Shown in pieces: positions 7,729-17,201 of a stretch of DNA of 64,000 nt; position 1 is the stretch's first letter, and each line of letters opens with the position of its first letter. The stretch comes from G965229615 sp965229615 (GTDB lineage Bacteria; Pseudomonadota; Alphaproteobacteria; Rickettsiales; Midichloriaceae). Under the pieces are notes generated by a model. It saw only the letters and a list, made by a program, of their open reading frames with translations, had not been told where the DNA came from and did not search any database. The stretch covers positions 620,001 through 684,000 of the forward strand of contig OZ245890.1 in NCBI GenBank assembly GCA_965229615.1, written 5' to 3'. The translations under genes were made by a program, and so were the position numbers.

Positions 7729-9156
7729 ATGTTCGAAAATCTCAGCAAAACTCTAAATACAATCTTTAATAAGATTAAGGGAAAAGCCAATATAACAGAA
7801 GCAGATATAGATGCTGCAATGAGAGAAGTTAGGGTCTCTTTATTAGAGGCTGATGTTGCACTGTCTGTAATAAAAGCACTGATAAATAGGGTCAAGGAAA
7901 CAGCACTGGGATCTGAAGTTATAAAGAGTGTCATGCCAGGGCAAATGATAGTGAAAATCATTCATGATGAAATCACTACGATTCTTGGTGCTGAAACAGT
8001 TGATCATGATACACATGATTCCACAGCAGGCGATAAGGATATTGATCACAATTTTAACTTGATCAAGAAGATATCTGATAAAGCTCCAACACCAAATATT
8101 AATTTGATGGGACCACTTGCTGTAATCATGTTGGTTGGGCTTCAGGGATCTGGCAAAACAACTACAGCAGCAAAGTTAGCCTTGTTTTTAAGAAAGCGTT
8201 ATAAAAAGAATCCATTGCTTGCATCAACTGATATATATAGGCCTGCAGCACAACTCCAACTTGAAAACCTTGCCAAACAAGTTAATATATCATGTCTCAG
8301 TACAGTTGAAGGGCAACTACCACTTGATATTACTAGGAGGGCAATCGATACTGCTAGGTCTTCTTGCAATGATGTTTTAATTGTAGATACTGCTGGACGT
8401 CTACAAACTGATGAGCCTCTTATGTTTGAGTTGCAACAGATACACGAGATTACAAAACCACGTGAAGTGATGCTTGTGTGTGATGCTATGTTAGGACAAG
8501 AAGCTGTAAAAATCGCTCAGGAATTCAATGAGAGACTTGATATAACAGGTATTGTACTCACAAGAATAGATGGTGATACTAGGGGTGGAGCAGCACTCAG
8601 CATGAAATTTGTAACAGATAAACCAATAAAATTTATAGGTATTGGAGAAAGGGTTAGTGACTTCGAAGAATTCCATCCTGAGAGGATTGCATCTCGGATA
8701 CTTGGTATGGGTGATGTTGTATCGCTGGTTGAAAGAGCTGCAGATATAATAGAAGCAGAAGAGGCTGAAGCACTACAAAAGAAAATTGAACAGGGTAAGC
8801 TGGATATGCATGACATATTATCACAACTTCAAAATCTCAAAAAAATAGGCAACATAGGATCAATACTTGGTATGATACCAGGACTTGGTAACATTAAGGA
8901 GAAATTTGGTGATGCAGTGAGCGATAAGATGTTGAAAAAACAGGAAGCCATCATACAGTCAATGACCAATCGAGAAAGATCAAACCCTAGTATTATTAAT
9001 GGTAGTAGAAAAAAGCGCATTGCAAATGGTTCAGGTTGTCATGTTAGTGATATCAATATGCTACTCAAGAGGTATAGTGGTATGCAGGCAATGATGAAAA
9101 AGATGGGAAAACTAGATCAGAAAAAGGTGCAGAGTATGCTGAAAATGTTCCAGTAA
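7729..9156 (+). CDS. ffh: Signal recognition particle protein Ffh (SRP54)
   Basis: This SRP GTPase binds signal sequences and 4.5S RNA and delivers ribosomes to FtsY at the membrane. I start it at ATG 7729 (MFENLSKTLNTIFNKIKGK), the usual Ffh N-terminus; the upstream extension needs TTG. N-domain helices come first, then the G domain: GLQGSGKTTTAAKLA, DIYRPAAQLQL, DTAGRLQ and TRIDGDTRGGAALS. The methionine-rich M domain (QLQNLKKIGNIGSILGMIPG, then a YSGMQAMMKKMGK-like end) follows. At 475 residues it is slightly long because of about 35 extra polar residues (Asp/His-rich) between the N domain and the P-loop. No 4.5S RNA gene was seen nearby. Confidence 0.96.
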   Translation: MFENLSKTLNTIFNKIKGKANITEADIDAAMREVRVSLLEADVALSVIKALINRVKETALGSEVIKSVMPGQMIVKIIHDEITTILGAETVDHDTHDSTAGDKDIDHNFNLIKKISDKAPTPNINLMGPLAVIMLVGLQGSGKTTTAAKLALFLRKRYKKNPLLASTDIYRPAAQLQLENLAKQVNISCLSTVEGQLPLDITRRAIDTARSSCNDVLIVDTAGRLQTDEPLMFELQQIHEITKPREVMLVCDAMLGQEAVKIAQEFNERLDITGIVLTRIDGDTRGGAALSMKFVTDKPIKFIGIGERVSDFEEFHPERIASRILGMGDVVSLVERAADIIEAEEAEALQKKIEQGKLDMHDILSQLQNLKKIGNIGSILGMIPGLGNIKEKFGDAVSDKMLKKQEAIIQSMTNRERSNPSIINGSRKKRIANGSGCHVSDINMLLKRYSGMQAMMKKMGKLDQKKVQSMLKMFQ

Positions 9157-9272
9157 TTTTTCACGAAAAAAATTTTTACTTATAAAGTTGTCCATATGCT
9201 GTCATTTATGATGATTATATGTTCATATGCATCATCCTGACATCAGCTAGGAATAAATACTATGTTAATTAT

Positions 9273-9313
9273 CAACGGCTGATGCAAGTTGTACTTGCAT
9301 GAACGTTGTTTTT
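9273..9313 (+). terminator. Probable Rho-independent terminator of ffh
   Basis: CAACG...ATGCAAGT-TGT-ACTTGCAT...CGTTG folds into an 8-bp inner stem and a 5-bp outer stem separated by a small internal loop. Five T residues follow (9309-9313). It lies about 120 bases after the ffh stop. Confidence 0.6.
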
Positions 9314-9399
9314 ATGTGATCATTTTCTATATAGGATTGTACATTACATTCAATGTATGAAACTGTACAAACTACAAACCAAAATAAAGTTCATTGCAT

Positions 9400-10368
9400 A
9401 TGAGGGAAGATAAACCTGCATCTCCAGAAGATATAATAAGGATAAAAGAAGTGTTATCTGAAACACGGCAAAAGGAAAAGGAGCATAAACAGCATGCTAC
9501 ACAAGCTAAGCTGGATCGTAAAAAGTTGCAAGCAGACATTAAACGAGAAGAAAAACAACTCAAAGAACAAGAAAAACAACTCAATAGCGCTCTAAAGCAA
9601 ATCGAAGATATGGTTGAACAGGGATATAGCAAAATGGTCTTATCAAATGTAGTTAATGCATTTAATAATTTGAATGCTATGCTAAAAGAGACTGATCTAC
9701 TTGGGATAGAAAATCCAATTGAAAACCTCAAGAAACAGATTACGAAACAATTTGAAGAAGTAAAAAATAATCTATCAGAAGAGCAAAGTCAGAAAATTGA
9801 TGCAGCAATTGAGAAGATTTGTAGTGATACCAAAGAATTAGGGGAACTAGTCAACGAACATGCAGAGAAGATGGTAAGTGATGTGATGTCTAAAAACTCT
9901 GATTTCAAAGCAATCAATGAATTGCGTGATGCAAGGTGTAAAAAGGAGAAACTAGATCCTAAGTGTTTTACTTTAGAGATGAATAGTAAAGGTGAAGTGT
10001 TTTGGAAGGTGAATGAAAATCATATTAACACTCAATTTGAAAATAATAACCCTAAAAGTGTTATTGATGCAGCAAAGATAGAAGCTGGAAAATTAAACGG
10101 TAATGAAGAGTTTAAAAAACATGCTGAGAATTTTCGCAACACAATGAATGAGGTAAAGGAAGGCATTGAAAACCAACCTGAGGTGAAGGGATTATGGGAA
10201 AAAATTGTGCAATTTATTAAAGAATGCCTTTCTCAAGTTAGAATGAATTCAGCAGAGCATGTGCAAGCTAACGCTATGAAACATGGTAAGAACATTAACA
10301 GGGAAATAAAAGGTAAGTTCACTGAAAAGGCTACAAATGAAGCAAAAACAGGCATGAGTATAGCATAG
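9400..10368 (+). CDS. Coiled-coil hypothetical protein
   Basis: Not recognised. I use ATG 9400 (MREDKPASPED; 322 residues) because the frame's first codon at 9394 is TTG. Residues about 20-75 are a Lys/Glu/Gln-rich coiled coil (repeated KEQEKQL-like stretches). Further amphipathic helices run to about 160, and the middle (about 190-230) is more globular. Near the C-terminus a hydrophobic GLWEKIVQFIKECLSQV helix precedes a basic/polar tail. No signal peptide. The layout (coiled coil, hydrophobic helix, charged tail) resembles the repeat protein at 32511-34028 in general style only. It may be a secreted or membrane-touching lineage-specific protein. Confidence 0.65.
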   Translation: MREDKPASPEDIIRIKEVLSETRQKEKEHKQHATQAKLDRKKLQADIKREEKQLKEQEKQLNSALKQIEDMVEQGYSKMVLSNVVNAFNNLNAMLKETDLLGIENPIENLKKQITKQFEEVKNNLSEEQSQKIDAAIEKICSDTKELGELVNEHAEKMVSDVMSKNSDFKAINELRDARCKKEKLDPKCFTLEMNSKGEVFWKVNENHINTQFENNNPKSVIDAAKIEAGKLNGNEEFKKHAENFRNTMNEVKEGIENQPEVKGLWEKIVQFIKECLSQVRMNSAEHVQANAMKHGKNINREIKGKFTEKATNEAKTGMSIA

Positions 10369-10467
10369 CAGTGTATTGCTGTAGTAGCTTGCCATGTGTC
10401 AGTTCATGTATTACCAACGTATTAATATGTGAACTGATCTGAAAGTAGTGCTGGTACGCTAGCGGCC

Positions 10468-10502
10468 AGTGAAAATACATACTAAGTCTACGTATTTTCA
10501 CT
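10468..10502. other. 11-bp inverted repeat in the 10369-10639 intergenic region
   Basis: AGTGAAAATAC (10468-10478) and its exact reverse complement (10492-10502) enclose 13 bases. A second weaker hairpin (CAGTTCA...TGAACTG) lies just upstream, at roughly 10400-10440. Neither is followed by a T-tract. They probably end or process the transcript of the preceding coiled-coil gene, or bind a protein. Confidence 0.45.
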
Positions 10503-10572
10503 AGTACACAAATGTATGCTACATCAATTTAATAATTCACTTATCATTCAGGTCACATATCACTTTTGAGTG

Positions 10573-10601
10573 TTGACATGTAGGTTATTTTATAATATAT
10601 T
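10573..10601 (+). promoter_or_regulatory. Sigma-70 promoter of the 247-residue hypothetical gene
   Basis: A consensus -35 TTGACA (10573-10578), a 17-base spacer and -10 TATATT (10596-10601) lie 38 bases before the ATG at 10640. Spacing and both hexamers fit a housekeeping promoter. Confidence 0.6.
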
Positions 10602-10639
10602 CCCACATCGAAATGTCTTATAACTAAACTACATACATC

Positions 10640-11383
10640 ATGTTAACATCTAACAAAAATAGTGATACCATATCAGATACAATATTTATAGAGAAATCCT
10701 CAATTGAAAAAAAAGCTGATGTTGCAACAACAAAAACTTACCATCCAGGATGGTATGAGACAGTATATCAGTCACTACGTAATTATATAGACGATAATGT
10801 GCTACTTGAAAACGAGAGAATGTTTACGCGGTACAGCGTTCAGGCATCACGAGCACTTGGAACTGGAGTTGGCTACTATACTGCTAACATTTTACTACCG
10901 TATTGGGCATCGAATATTGCAAAGGCAAGCACGATGGCAGTAGCAAATGGAATGTTAACGAGCATACCGTTACTTGGTGGTGGCATACAGAGTATCACAC
11001 AAAACTGTGGCATCGCAAAAAAAGCTTATGAAAGTATATTGCTGAAGCCACTTGCAGAAAGAGTAGGATATTATGCTTATGGTAGTAGTATGAGCATGAC
11101 CGATAAAGCAATAACAACACTAGGTCAAGGTGGCTATACAGTACAAAGTGCACTTGCATATGGTTGTGCATGCATATTTGGTCGTAGCACATACTATACA
11201 ATAAAAGGTGCGGAATATATAGCATCTAAAACGTTCAATGGTGGCAAGTATGTGATGAGTATTGCCAAGGACAAAATCAATCAACAATGGAGTGAAACTA
11301 TTTCAACAAAAAGTAGTGCAGATATGCCATGGGTTAATAAAACACAAAATGATACTGCCTCTCGGAACGGGATTAGTTTATAG
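10640..11383 (+). CDS. Hypothetical Gly/Tyr-rich protein with weakly hydrophobic core
   Basis: Not recognised. Of the 247 residues, about 1-35 are polar; about 60-215 are rich in Gly, Ala, Tyr and Ser with moderately hydrophobic segments (VGYYTANILLPYWASNIAK, LTSIPLLGGGIQSI, ALAYGCACIFGRSTYYTIKG); the C-terminal 35 are polar. The pattern could mean membrane-associating or pore-like segments, but no strong transmembrane helix or signal peptide is evident. It has its own good promoter and sits at the end of the block of unknown genes around ffh. Confidence 0.65.
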   Translation: MLTSNKNSDTISDTIFIEKSSIEKKADVATTKTYHPGWYETVYQSLRNYIDDNVLLENERMFTRYSVQASRALGTGVGYYTANILLPYWASNIAKASTMAVANGMLTSIPLLGGGIQSITQNCGIAKKAYESILLKPLAERVGYYAYGSSMSMTDKAITTLGQGGYTVQSALAYGCACIFGRSTYYTIKGAEYIASKTFNGGKYVMSIAKDKINQQWSETISTKSSADMPWVNKTQNDTASRNGISL

Positions 11384-11420
11384 GTATACCAGAAATCACT
11401 TTTAAATTCATAATATCAAA

Positions 11421-11454
11421 TGTATAAGAATATGGAAAATTCCATACTTATACA
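11421..11454. other. Long hairpin just upstream of pepP
   Basis: TGTATAAG-aa-TATGGAA-aa-TTCCATA-CTTATACA pairs 15 bp with a two-base bulge and a tiny loop, ending 7 bases before the pepP ATG at 11462. It may terminate the upstream gene without a T-tract, or form a 5'-leader structure that hides the pepP start. Confidence 0.5.
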
Positions 11455-11461
11455 TGTGTAA

Positions 11462-13294
11462 ATGTTTCAATCTAGAATTAGTAGCTTGCGGCAATTGATG
11501 CGTGAACATTGCATTCAAGCCTATATAGTGCCATCCACAGATGAATGGATGAATGAGTATACTCCATTAAATAGGAGAAGACTCGAATGGATATGCGGTT
11601 TTTCAGGTTCAAATGGTGTATTGATTGTTACTCATAAAAACCTTACTTTACTCACAGATGGCAGATATATTGCGCAGGCAAGAATGGAATTGTCGAATGA
11701 GTATACAGTGCTTGATATGCACCATCCAAACCTCTATACCCAACTAAGTCAATATTTCAACAATGGTGATGTTATAGGTTATGATCCGATGTTACATACC
11801 AAAAAGGTGATAGATTACTATAATGATCTTGGTAAGAAGTTTAACTTCAGCACTCAAGCAATAGATGTCAATCTGATCGACATACTATGTCAGCAGACTG
11901 ATGGTATGACTGCTAACCATCGATCATCAGTTATGAATTTATCCTTGACAACTGCTGGTGTTGATGTTGCTACAAAGCTTGATTGTGTTATATCAGCTGT
12001 GCAAAAATCATCTGATTATTTCGATAAAAATTATCTTATATTAACTTCTCCAGCATCAATTTGTTGGTTGCTCAATATTAGAGGAAATGATGTGCAATAC
12101 AATCCACTTATATTGTGCTATGCAGTGATAAGCTTATCAGAAAAAAACATTATGCTATTTATAGATGATACGATAGTAGAGCTCGTATGTGTAAACTATC
12201 ATAGTATATCATATGATGTAATATCGAACTTCAAAAGCTTTTTTACTACAATAGGACAGAGTGAAGCAAGAATCTATATGGATTTGTCATCCACACCAAT
12301 ATGGTTTGTACAAAATGCTACCAATATTACTGATATTCAAGACCCAACATTGTTATTAAGAGCTATTAAAAATCCAGTAGAGTTGGATGGCATCATAACA
12401 GCACACGTGTATGATGGTGTTGCTGTATGCAAATTTTGGTATTGGTTGTATGAACAGATTACAGCACAAAAATATGTTGATGAAATGTCAGCAAGTGAAA
12501 TGTTGAGAATTTTTCGTGCACAACAACCAACATTCTATAGTGAAAGTTTCGCAACAATATCTGCATATGCTTCAAATGGAGCAATAGTACATTACTATCC
12601 AAAGGTACATACAAATAAACGAATCGATCCAAAAGATAAAAATCCAATATACTTACTTGATTCGGGTGGACAATATACATGTGCTGGCACTACTGATATC
12701 ACACGTGTTTTTGATATATCTAGTGCTGCTGATTGCATTAATGAAAATGAACTCAGGCAAGAACATAAGAAGGTTTTCACACTTGTTTTGAAATCACATA
12801 TTGCTTTAGCTAGTGCTGTATTTCCAGTTGGCACGACAGGCGGGCAGCTTGATGTTTTAGCACGGTATTATCTATGGAAAAACGGATTGGATTATGGGCA
12901 TGGCACTGGACATGGTGTTGGACATTTTTTATGTGTTCATGAGGGACCACATGCAATATCAAAATGTAATAATATACCCTTAGTGGAAGGTATGATAGTA
13001 TCAATAGAGCCAGGCTACTACAAGGAAAATAATTATGGCATGAGAATAGAAAACCTCTATACTGTAAGAAAATCACGTATGTATGAAGGATTTTTATATT
13101 TTGACTTACTCACAACGGTACCAATTGAATCATCATTAGTTGATATGTCAATGATGCACAATGATGAAATCATATGGTTTAATATGTATAACAACAGTAC
13201 ACTTGAAAGAGTTTGCAAACATCTATCCGCAGAGGAGATATCATTCATGAAAAACCGTTGCACCTTGGAAAAAATCAAGTTACAAAACATATGA
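11462..13294 (+). CDS. Xaa-Pro aminopeptidase (aminopeptidase P family, M24B)
   Basis: A metallopeptidase that removes an N-terminal residue preceding proline. At 610 residues it is the long form with two creatinase-like N-terminal domains (about 1-310) before the pita-bread catalytic domain. Metal ligands are visible: two Asp in LLDSGGQYTCAGTTDITRVF near 400-420, His in GHGTGHGVGHFLCVHEGPH near 480-498, and Glu in SIEPGYY and MRIENLYTV near 518 and 530. No signal peptide, so it acts in the cytoplasm. A stable hairpin precedes the start. It converges on the Bax-inhibitor-like gene. Confidence 0.93.
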   Translation: MFQSRISSLRQLMREHCIQAYIVPSTDEWMNEYTPLNRRRLEWICGFSGSNGVLIVTHKNLTLLTDGRYIAQARMELSNEYTVLDMHHPNLYTQLSQYFNNGDVIGYDPMLHTKKVIDYYNDLGKKFNFSTQAIDVNLIDILCQQTDGMTANHRSSVMNLSLTTAGVDVATKLDCVISAVQKSSDYFDKNYLILTSPASICWLLNIRGNDVQYNPLILCYAVISLSEKNIMLFIDDTIVELVCVNYHSISYDVISNFKSFFTTIGQSEARIYMDLSSTPIWFVQNATNITDIQDPTLLLRAIKNPVELDGIITAHVYDGVAVCKFWYWLYEQITAQKYVDEMSASEMLRIFRAQQPTFYSESFATISAYASNGAIVHYYPKVHTNKRIDPKDKNPIYLLDSGGQYTCAGTTDITRVFDISSAADCINENELRQEHKKVFTLVLKSHIALASAVFPVGTTGGQLDVLARYYLWKNGLDYGHGTGHGVGHFLCVHEGPHAISKCNNIPLVEGMIVSIEPGYYKENNYGMRIENLYTVRKSRMYEGFLYFDLLTTVPIESSLVDMSMMHNDEIIWFNMYNNSTLERVCKHLSAEEISFMKNRCTLEKIKLQNI

Positions 13295-13321
13295 TGATCT
13301 CCCACCCCTACCATTGTAATT

Positions 13322-14083
13322 TTAGTCTGATCTTCTCTGTCCTACAAAACGTAACATAAAGAGGAATAGATTTATAAAGTCTATATAGAGCGCCATTGCA
13401 CCATATAAAGCCATTTTATCTTCAGCTTCAACATGTCCTGATACAGAGTAATACACATCCTTTATTTTTTGTGTGTCATATGCAGCAAGTCCAGTAAACA
13501 AAATAACACCAACAAATGATATCATTAGTGTTAATGTATTGCTTCTCATAAATATGTTGACGAGTGATGCAAGAATAATACCTAAGACTCCCATCATTAT
13601 GAATGACCCCCAACTTGAAAGATCTTTTTTTGTTGAATAACCATATATACTCATTGCACCAAATGTTGATGCTGATATAAAGAATGTTCTTGCAATGCTA
13701 TCACCAGTATAAATTAAGAATATTGATGCGATGGACAATCCAATGGTTCCAGCATATAAATAAAGGCAAGCACGCACCCCCTCAGGACTCATACTTCTAA
13801 ACTTGAATGCCATGAACAGTGATATTGCCAAAGGTGCGAACACGATCACCATGCCGAGTGGACTCATTAACAATCCCATCATTACTTGTGATGATGCTGT
13901 AAACAATGAGATGATGCCTGTGATGAGTAACGCTACTGCCATGTGTTTATACACTGACACCATATAATTTCTCAAACCCACATCAAGCCTCACATCTGAT
14001 GTTGTGTTGCTGAATGAGTTGAAGTTAAATTTTGTGTAATCCATAGTATAATTCGAATTTGGATTAATTAAATCTAACCACAT
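13322..14083 (-). CDS. Bax inhibitor-1/YccA family membrane protein
   Basis: An integral membrane protein of the BI-1 superfamily, some of which leak calcium in a pH-dependent way; the bacterial role is unsettled. The 253 residues have a soluble N-terminus ending in LDVGLRNYMVSVY and about seven hydrophobic helices, with the family motif FTGLAAYDTQKIKDVY near 207-222 and a final ALYIDFINLFLFMLRF helix. Start could be 14083 or the in-frame ATG at 14044 (MDYTKFNF); the family aligns only from the LRNYM segment. Transcribed away from yidC. Confidence 0.9.
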   Translation of the reverse strand: MWLDLINPNSNYTMDYTKFNFNSFSNTTSDVRLDVGLRNYMVSVYKHMAVALLITGIISLFTASSQVMMGLLMSPLGMVIVFAPLAISLFMAFKFRSMSPEGVRACLYLYAGTIGLSIASIFLIYTGDSIARTFFISASTFGAMSIYGYSTKKDLSSWGSFIMMGVLGIILASLVNIFMRSNTLTLMISFVGVILFTGLAAYDTQKIKDVYYSVSGHVEAEDKMALYGAMALYIDFINLFLFMLRFVGQRRSD

Positions 14084-14262
14084 TATACTATGGAATACGG
14101 AAATGTTGCAAGATCTTTATTGAAAGACTGAGAAAAATATGCTTTACAGATTGAGTTAATACTATACATCACATACTGTACATGTGTCGCATGTAATGAT
14201 GCCCACTTTGTTATGCAAGACTATTATTAGTATAATAATTTTTTAACGATAGACTGCCATAT

Positions 14263-16020
14263 ATGGAACAACACATTAGAATATTCGCTGCAACTATATT
14301 GTCAATTTCTATAATATTTTGTTGGCAATATTTTTTCTCACCACACGATGCATATAAAAGAAATAACAATACTGTTAATATTACATCAGATGATAAAAAG
14401 ACAATGCAATATCTAACACACGCAGAGATTTTGAATGAAAGAACACATAGTAAGAATCGTGTGCAGTTTCAAAACGAGTATGTTAGTGGTTCAATAAATT
14501 TAATCGGAGCACAAATCGATGATCTGGAATTAAAAAAATACAAACAGCACTTGGATGCTGAACAGAGTGACAACGATGATAATGTTGTTTTACTTGCCCC
14601 TCAAGGCACCAAAGAACCATACTTCATAAGGTTGGGTTGGAACATTATGGGTGGTAAAAAACGACAATCCACAACGGCTGACAGTATGTCGATAGAACTA
14701 CCAGATAAAAATACAGTGTGGAAAGCAAATACTAATGATTTTAGTGTTAATACACCACTTTCAATGAGCTGGCAAAATTCACAAGGAATAATATTCACAA
14801 TAGTTATTTCGTTAGATGATAAGTATATGCTGGATATAAAAACTGATGTGGACTTCAGGAATGCTTCAGTAGATGTTGCTGAGTTCATTGCATCAAATAA
14901 TTTGAAGTTGAAAGGTTATGCATCAGTGTCACGCACTAGAAACTCACTACATTCTGAAAATACAATGTTGCATGAAGGACCAATTGGCGTTGTTGATAAC
15001 AAAGCAAAGGAGATAAATTTTTCTGATTTAAAAGATGAACCATATAAAATAACGAAGGCACAACGTATAGATTGGCTTGGTTTTTCTGATAAATACTGGT
15101 TAGTAAGCATTATAGTGCAAAATGATCATGATAATATTGGTGCAACGGCAAAGTTCTATACAACATTTTCACAGCAATGGCAAAAACTTAAATACCAATT
15201 GGACTTCATATTTCCAGCAGTAAGCTTGCATGGTGAAAATGTGAAAAATCACTTGCAGCTCTTTGTCGGAGCTAAGAATTTGGATGTGCTTGATTACTAT
15301 GAGCAAGTGTATGAGATTAAGATGTTTGATCATGCGGTTGATTTCGGTGTCTTATACTTCATTACAAAGCCTATATTTATTTTGCTGAATTATTTTTATA
15401 AAATGCTAGGAAACTTCGGATTAGCAATAATGCTGCTAACGGTGTTAACAAAAATATCACTTTTTCCATTGGCATATAAGAGTATACAGAGTATGAACAG
15501 CATAAAGAGGCTACAACCACAAATAAACAGACTTAGAGATAAATATGGTAGTACTGGTGGTGAGTTTCAGCAAGCATTATTAGATCTCTATAATAGAGAA
15601 AATGTCAATCCCATCACAGGATGCCTACCACTCATTCTGCAAATGCCAGTCTTTTTTGCTTTGTATAAAGTTCTTTATGTTACAATAGAAATGCGTCATG
15701 CTCCGTTTTATTTATGGATTCATGATTTATCAGTTCCAGATTCAACGACAATTTTCAATCTCTTTGGTTTAATACCATGGACACCACCTGCATTCCTGAT
15801 GATTGGTGTATTGCCAATTGCGATGGCTTTATCAATGTTCATACAGCAGAACCTGAACCCACAACCAGCTGATGCAACACAGGCTACAGTAATGAAAATC
15901 ATGCCTATTTTGCTATTGTTTATGTTTTCTAATTTCCCGTCAGGATTGCTACTATATTGGACATGGAGTAACATTATATCAATTTTACAGCAAGTGTTGA
16001 TTAAAAAATTATCAAAATAA
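14263..16020 (+). CDS. yidC: Membrane protein insertase YidC
   Basis: Inserts and folds inner-membrane proteins alone or with SecYEG. The 585 residues match the Gram-negative form: N-terminal anchor helix (IFAATILSISIIFCWQYFF), a periplasmic beta domain (about 60-350), then the conserved five-helix core from about 365 (FGLAIMLLTVLTKISLFPLAYKS; NPITGCLPLILQMPVFFALY; a final GLLLYWTWSNIISILQQ). Followed 14 bases later by mnmA, likely as one transcript. Confidence 0.96.
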   Translation: MEQHIRIFAATILSISIIFCWQYFFSPHDAYKRNNNTVNITSDDKKTMQYLTHAEILNERTHSKNRVQFQNEYVSGSINLIGAQIDDLELKKYKQHLDAEQSDNDDNVVLLAPQGTKEPYFIRLGWNIMGGKKRQSTTADSMSIELPDKNTVWKANTNDFSVNTPLSMSWQNSQGIIFTIVISLDDKYMLDIKTDVDFRNASVDVAEFIASNNLKLKGYASVSRTRNSLHSENTMLHEGPIGVVDNKAKEINFSDLKDEPYKITKAQRIDWLGFSDKYWLVSIIVQNDHDNIGATAKFYTTFSQQWQKLKYQLDFIFPAVSLHGENVKNHLQLFVGAKNLDVLDYYEQVYEIKMFDHAVDFGVLYFITKPIFILLNYFYKMLGNFGLAIMLLTVLTKISLFPLAYKSIQSMNSIKRLQPQINRLRDKYGSTGGEFQQALLDLYNRENVNPITGCLPLILQMPVFFALYKVLYVTIEMRHAPFYLWIHDLSVPDSTTIFNLFGLIPWTPPAFLMIGVLPIAMALSMFIQQNLNPQPADATQATVMKIMPILLLFMFSNFPSGLLLYWTWSNIISILQQVLIKKLSK

Positions 16021-16034
16021 TCATATATATTCAT

Positions 16035-17201
16035 GTGTTAGAGGATACAAGAAAAACACTTGTTGCGAACTTAGCAAGCCATTGTAAACAAAAATATGTT
16101 GTTGCTATGTCTGGCGGTGTTGATAGTTCTGTCGTAGCAGCACTATTACATGATGCTGGACACGATGTTATTGGTGTCACACTGCAACTCTACAGCGCAG
16201 ATTTTGAAGTTAGGAACACTAGTACATGTTGTGCTGGCAAGGACATATATGATGCACAGATGACGGCTGCTAAAATAGGAATTCCACATTATGTATTCAA
16301 CTACGAACATAACTTTAAGGCTGAGGTAATAGATAAATTTGTAGATAGTTATGTCAGTGGTGAAACACCAATACCATGTGTGCTATGTAATCAAAAGGTA
16401 AAGTTCAGAGATCTATTAAAGGCTGCGCATGATTTGGGTGCTGATAAAATGGCAACAGGTCATTATGTGCAGCGTCTTGATATTGACAATGTGGCTCAAT
16501 TGCATAGGGGTAAAGATGTAAAGAAGGATCAAAGCTATTTTCTTTTCGCAACAACAGGTGAGCAGCTTGCAATGCTTGAATTCCCACTTGGGGGCCTTGA
16601 AAAGGAGCAAACGAGGGAAATCGCACATTACTATGGCCTAGTAACGGCTGATAAACCAGACAGTCAAGATATATGCTTTGTACCAGGTGGCAACTATCGC
16701 GAGGTAGTTACGCAATTACATCCTAATGCAACAAGAGAGGGTAGCATAGTTTTATATGACGGAACTGTACTTGGTAGACATAATGGTATTATCAACTACA
16801 CGGTTGGACAGAGAAAAGGACTTAATATTAGTCACCATTCCCCACTTTATGTGATACGAATAGATCCGAAAAAAAATGAAGTGATTGTTGGAGAAAAAAG
16901 CATGTTGAATGCCCAAAAGATCTTAATACGAGATGTCAATTGGCTTGTGAGTTTTGACAATCATATAAAGCATGGTTATACTTCAACACATGAAGTAAAC
17001 CAAAACCTTGAAATTGAGTGTGTTGTTAAGCTTCGTTCAAGTCATGGAGGTGCAACAGCAAGAATCATTCAACAAAACAATAGTTCTGCAATTGTTGAGT
17101 TGCATGAAAAGTATCCTGGTGTAACACCAGGACAGGCATGCGTTGCTTATCAAGATACAAGAGTTTTAGGAGGGGGATGGATTGTTGGTATAATTAAATG
17201 A
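16035..17201 (+). CDS. mnmA: tRNA-specific 2-thiouridylase MnmA, GTG start
   Basis: Forms 2-thiouridine at position 34 of tRNA-Lys, -Glu and -Gln using ATP and a relayed sulfur. The ATP-binding PP-loop is AMSGGVDSSVVA near residues 24-35. The two catalytic cysteines are in PCVLCNQKVKF (Cys117) and DSQDICFVPGG (near 213). GHYVQR and KDQSYFLFA are also conserved. At 388 residues it is full-length. The start is GTG at 16035: the overlapping ATG at 16033 hits a stop within two codons, and the next in-frame Met lies inside the PP-loop. Confidence 0.95.
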   Translation: MLEDTRKTLVANLASHCKQKYVVAMSGGVDSSVVAALLHDAGHDVIGVTLQLYSADFEVRNTSTCCAGKDIYDAQMTAAKIGIPHYVFNYEHNFKAEVIDKFVDSYVSGETPIPCVLCNQKVKFRDLLKAAHDLGADKMATGHYVQRLDIDNVAQLHRGKDVKKDQSYFLFATTGEQLAMLEFPLGGLEKEQTREIAHYYGLVTADKPDSQDICFVPGGNYREVVTQLHPNATREGSIVLYDGTVLGRHNGIINYTVGQRKGLNISHHSPLYVIRIDPKKNEVIVGEKSMLNAQKILIRDVNWLVSFDNHIKHGYTSTHEVNQNLEIECVVKLRSSHGGATARIIQQNNSSAIVELHEKYPGVTPGQACVAYQDTRVLGGGWIVGIIK

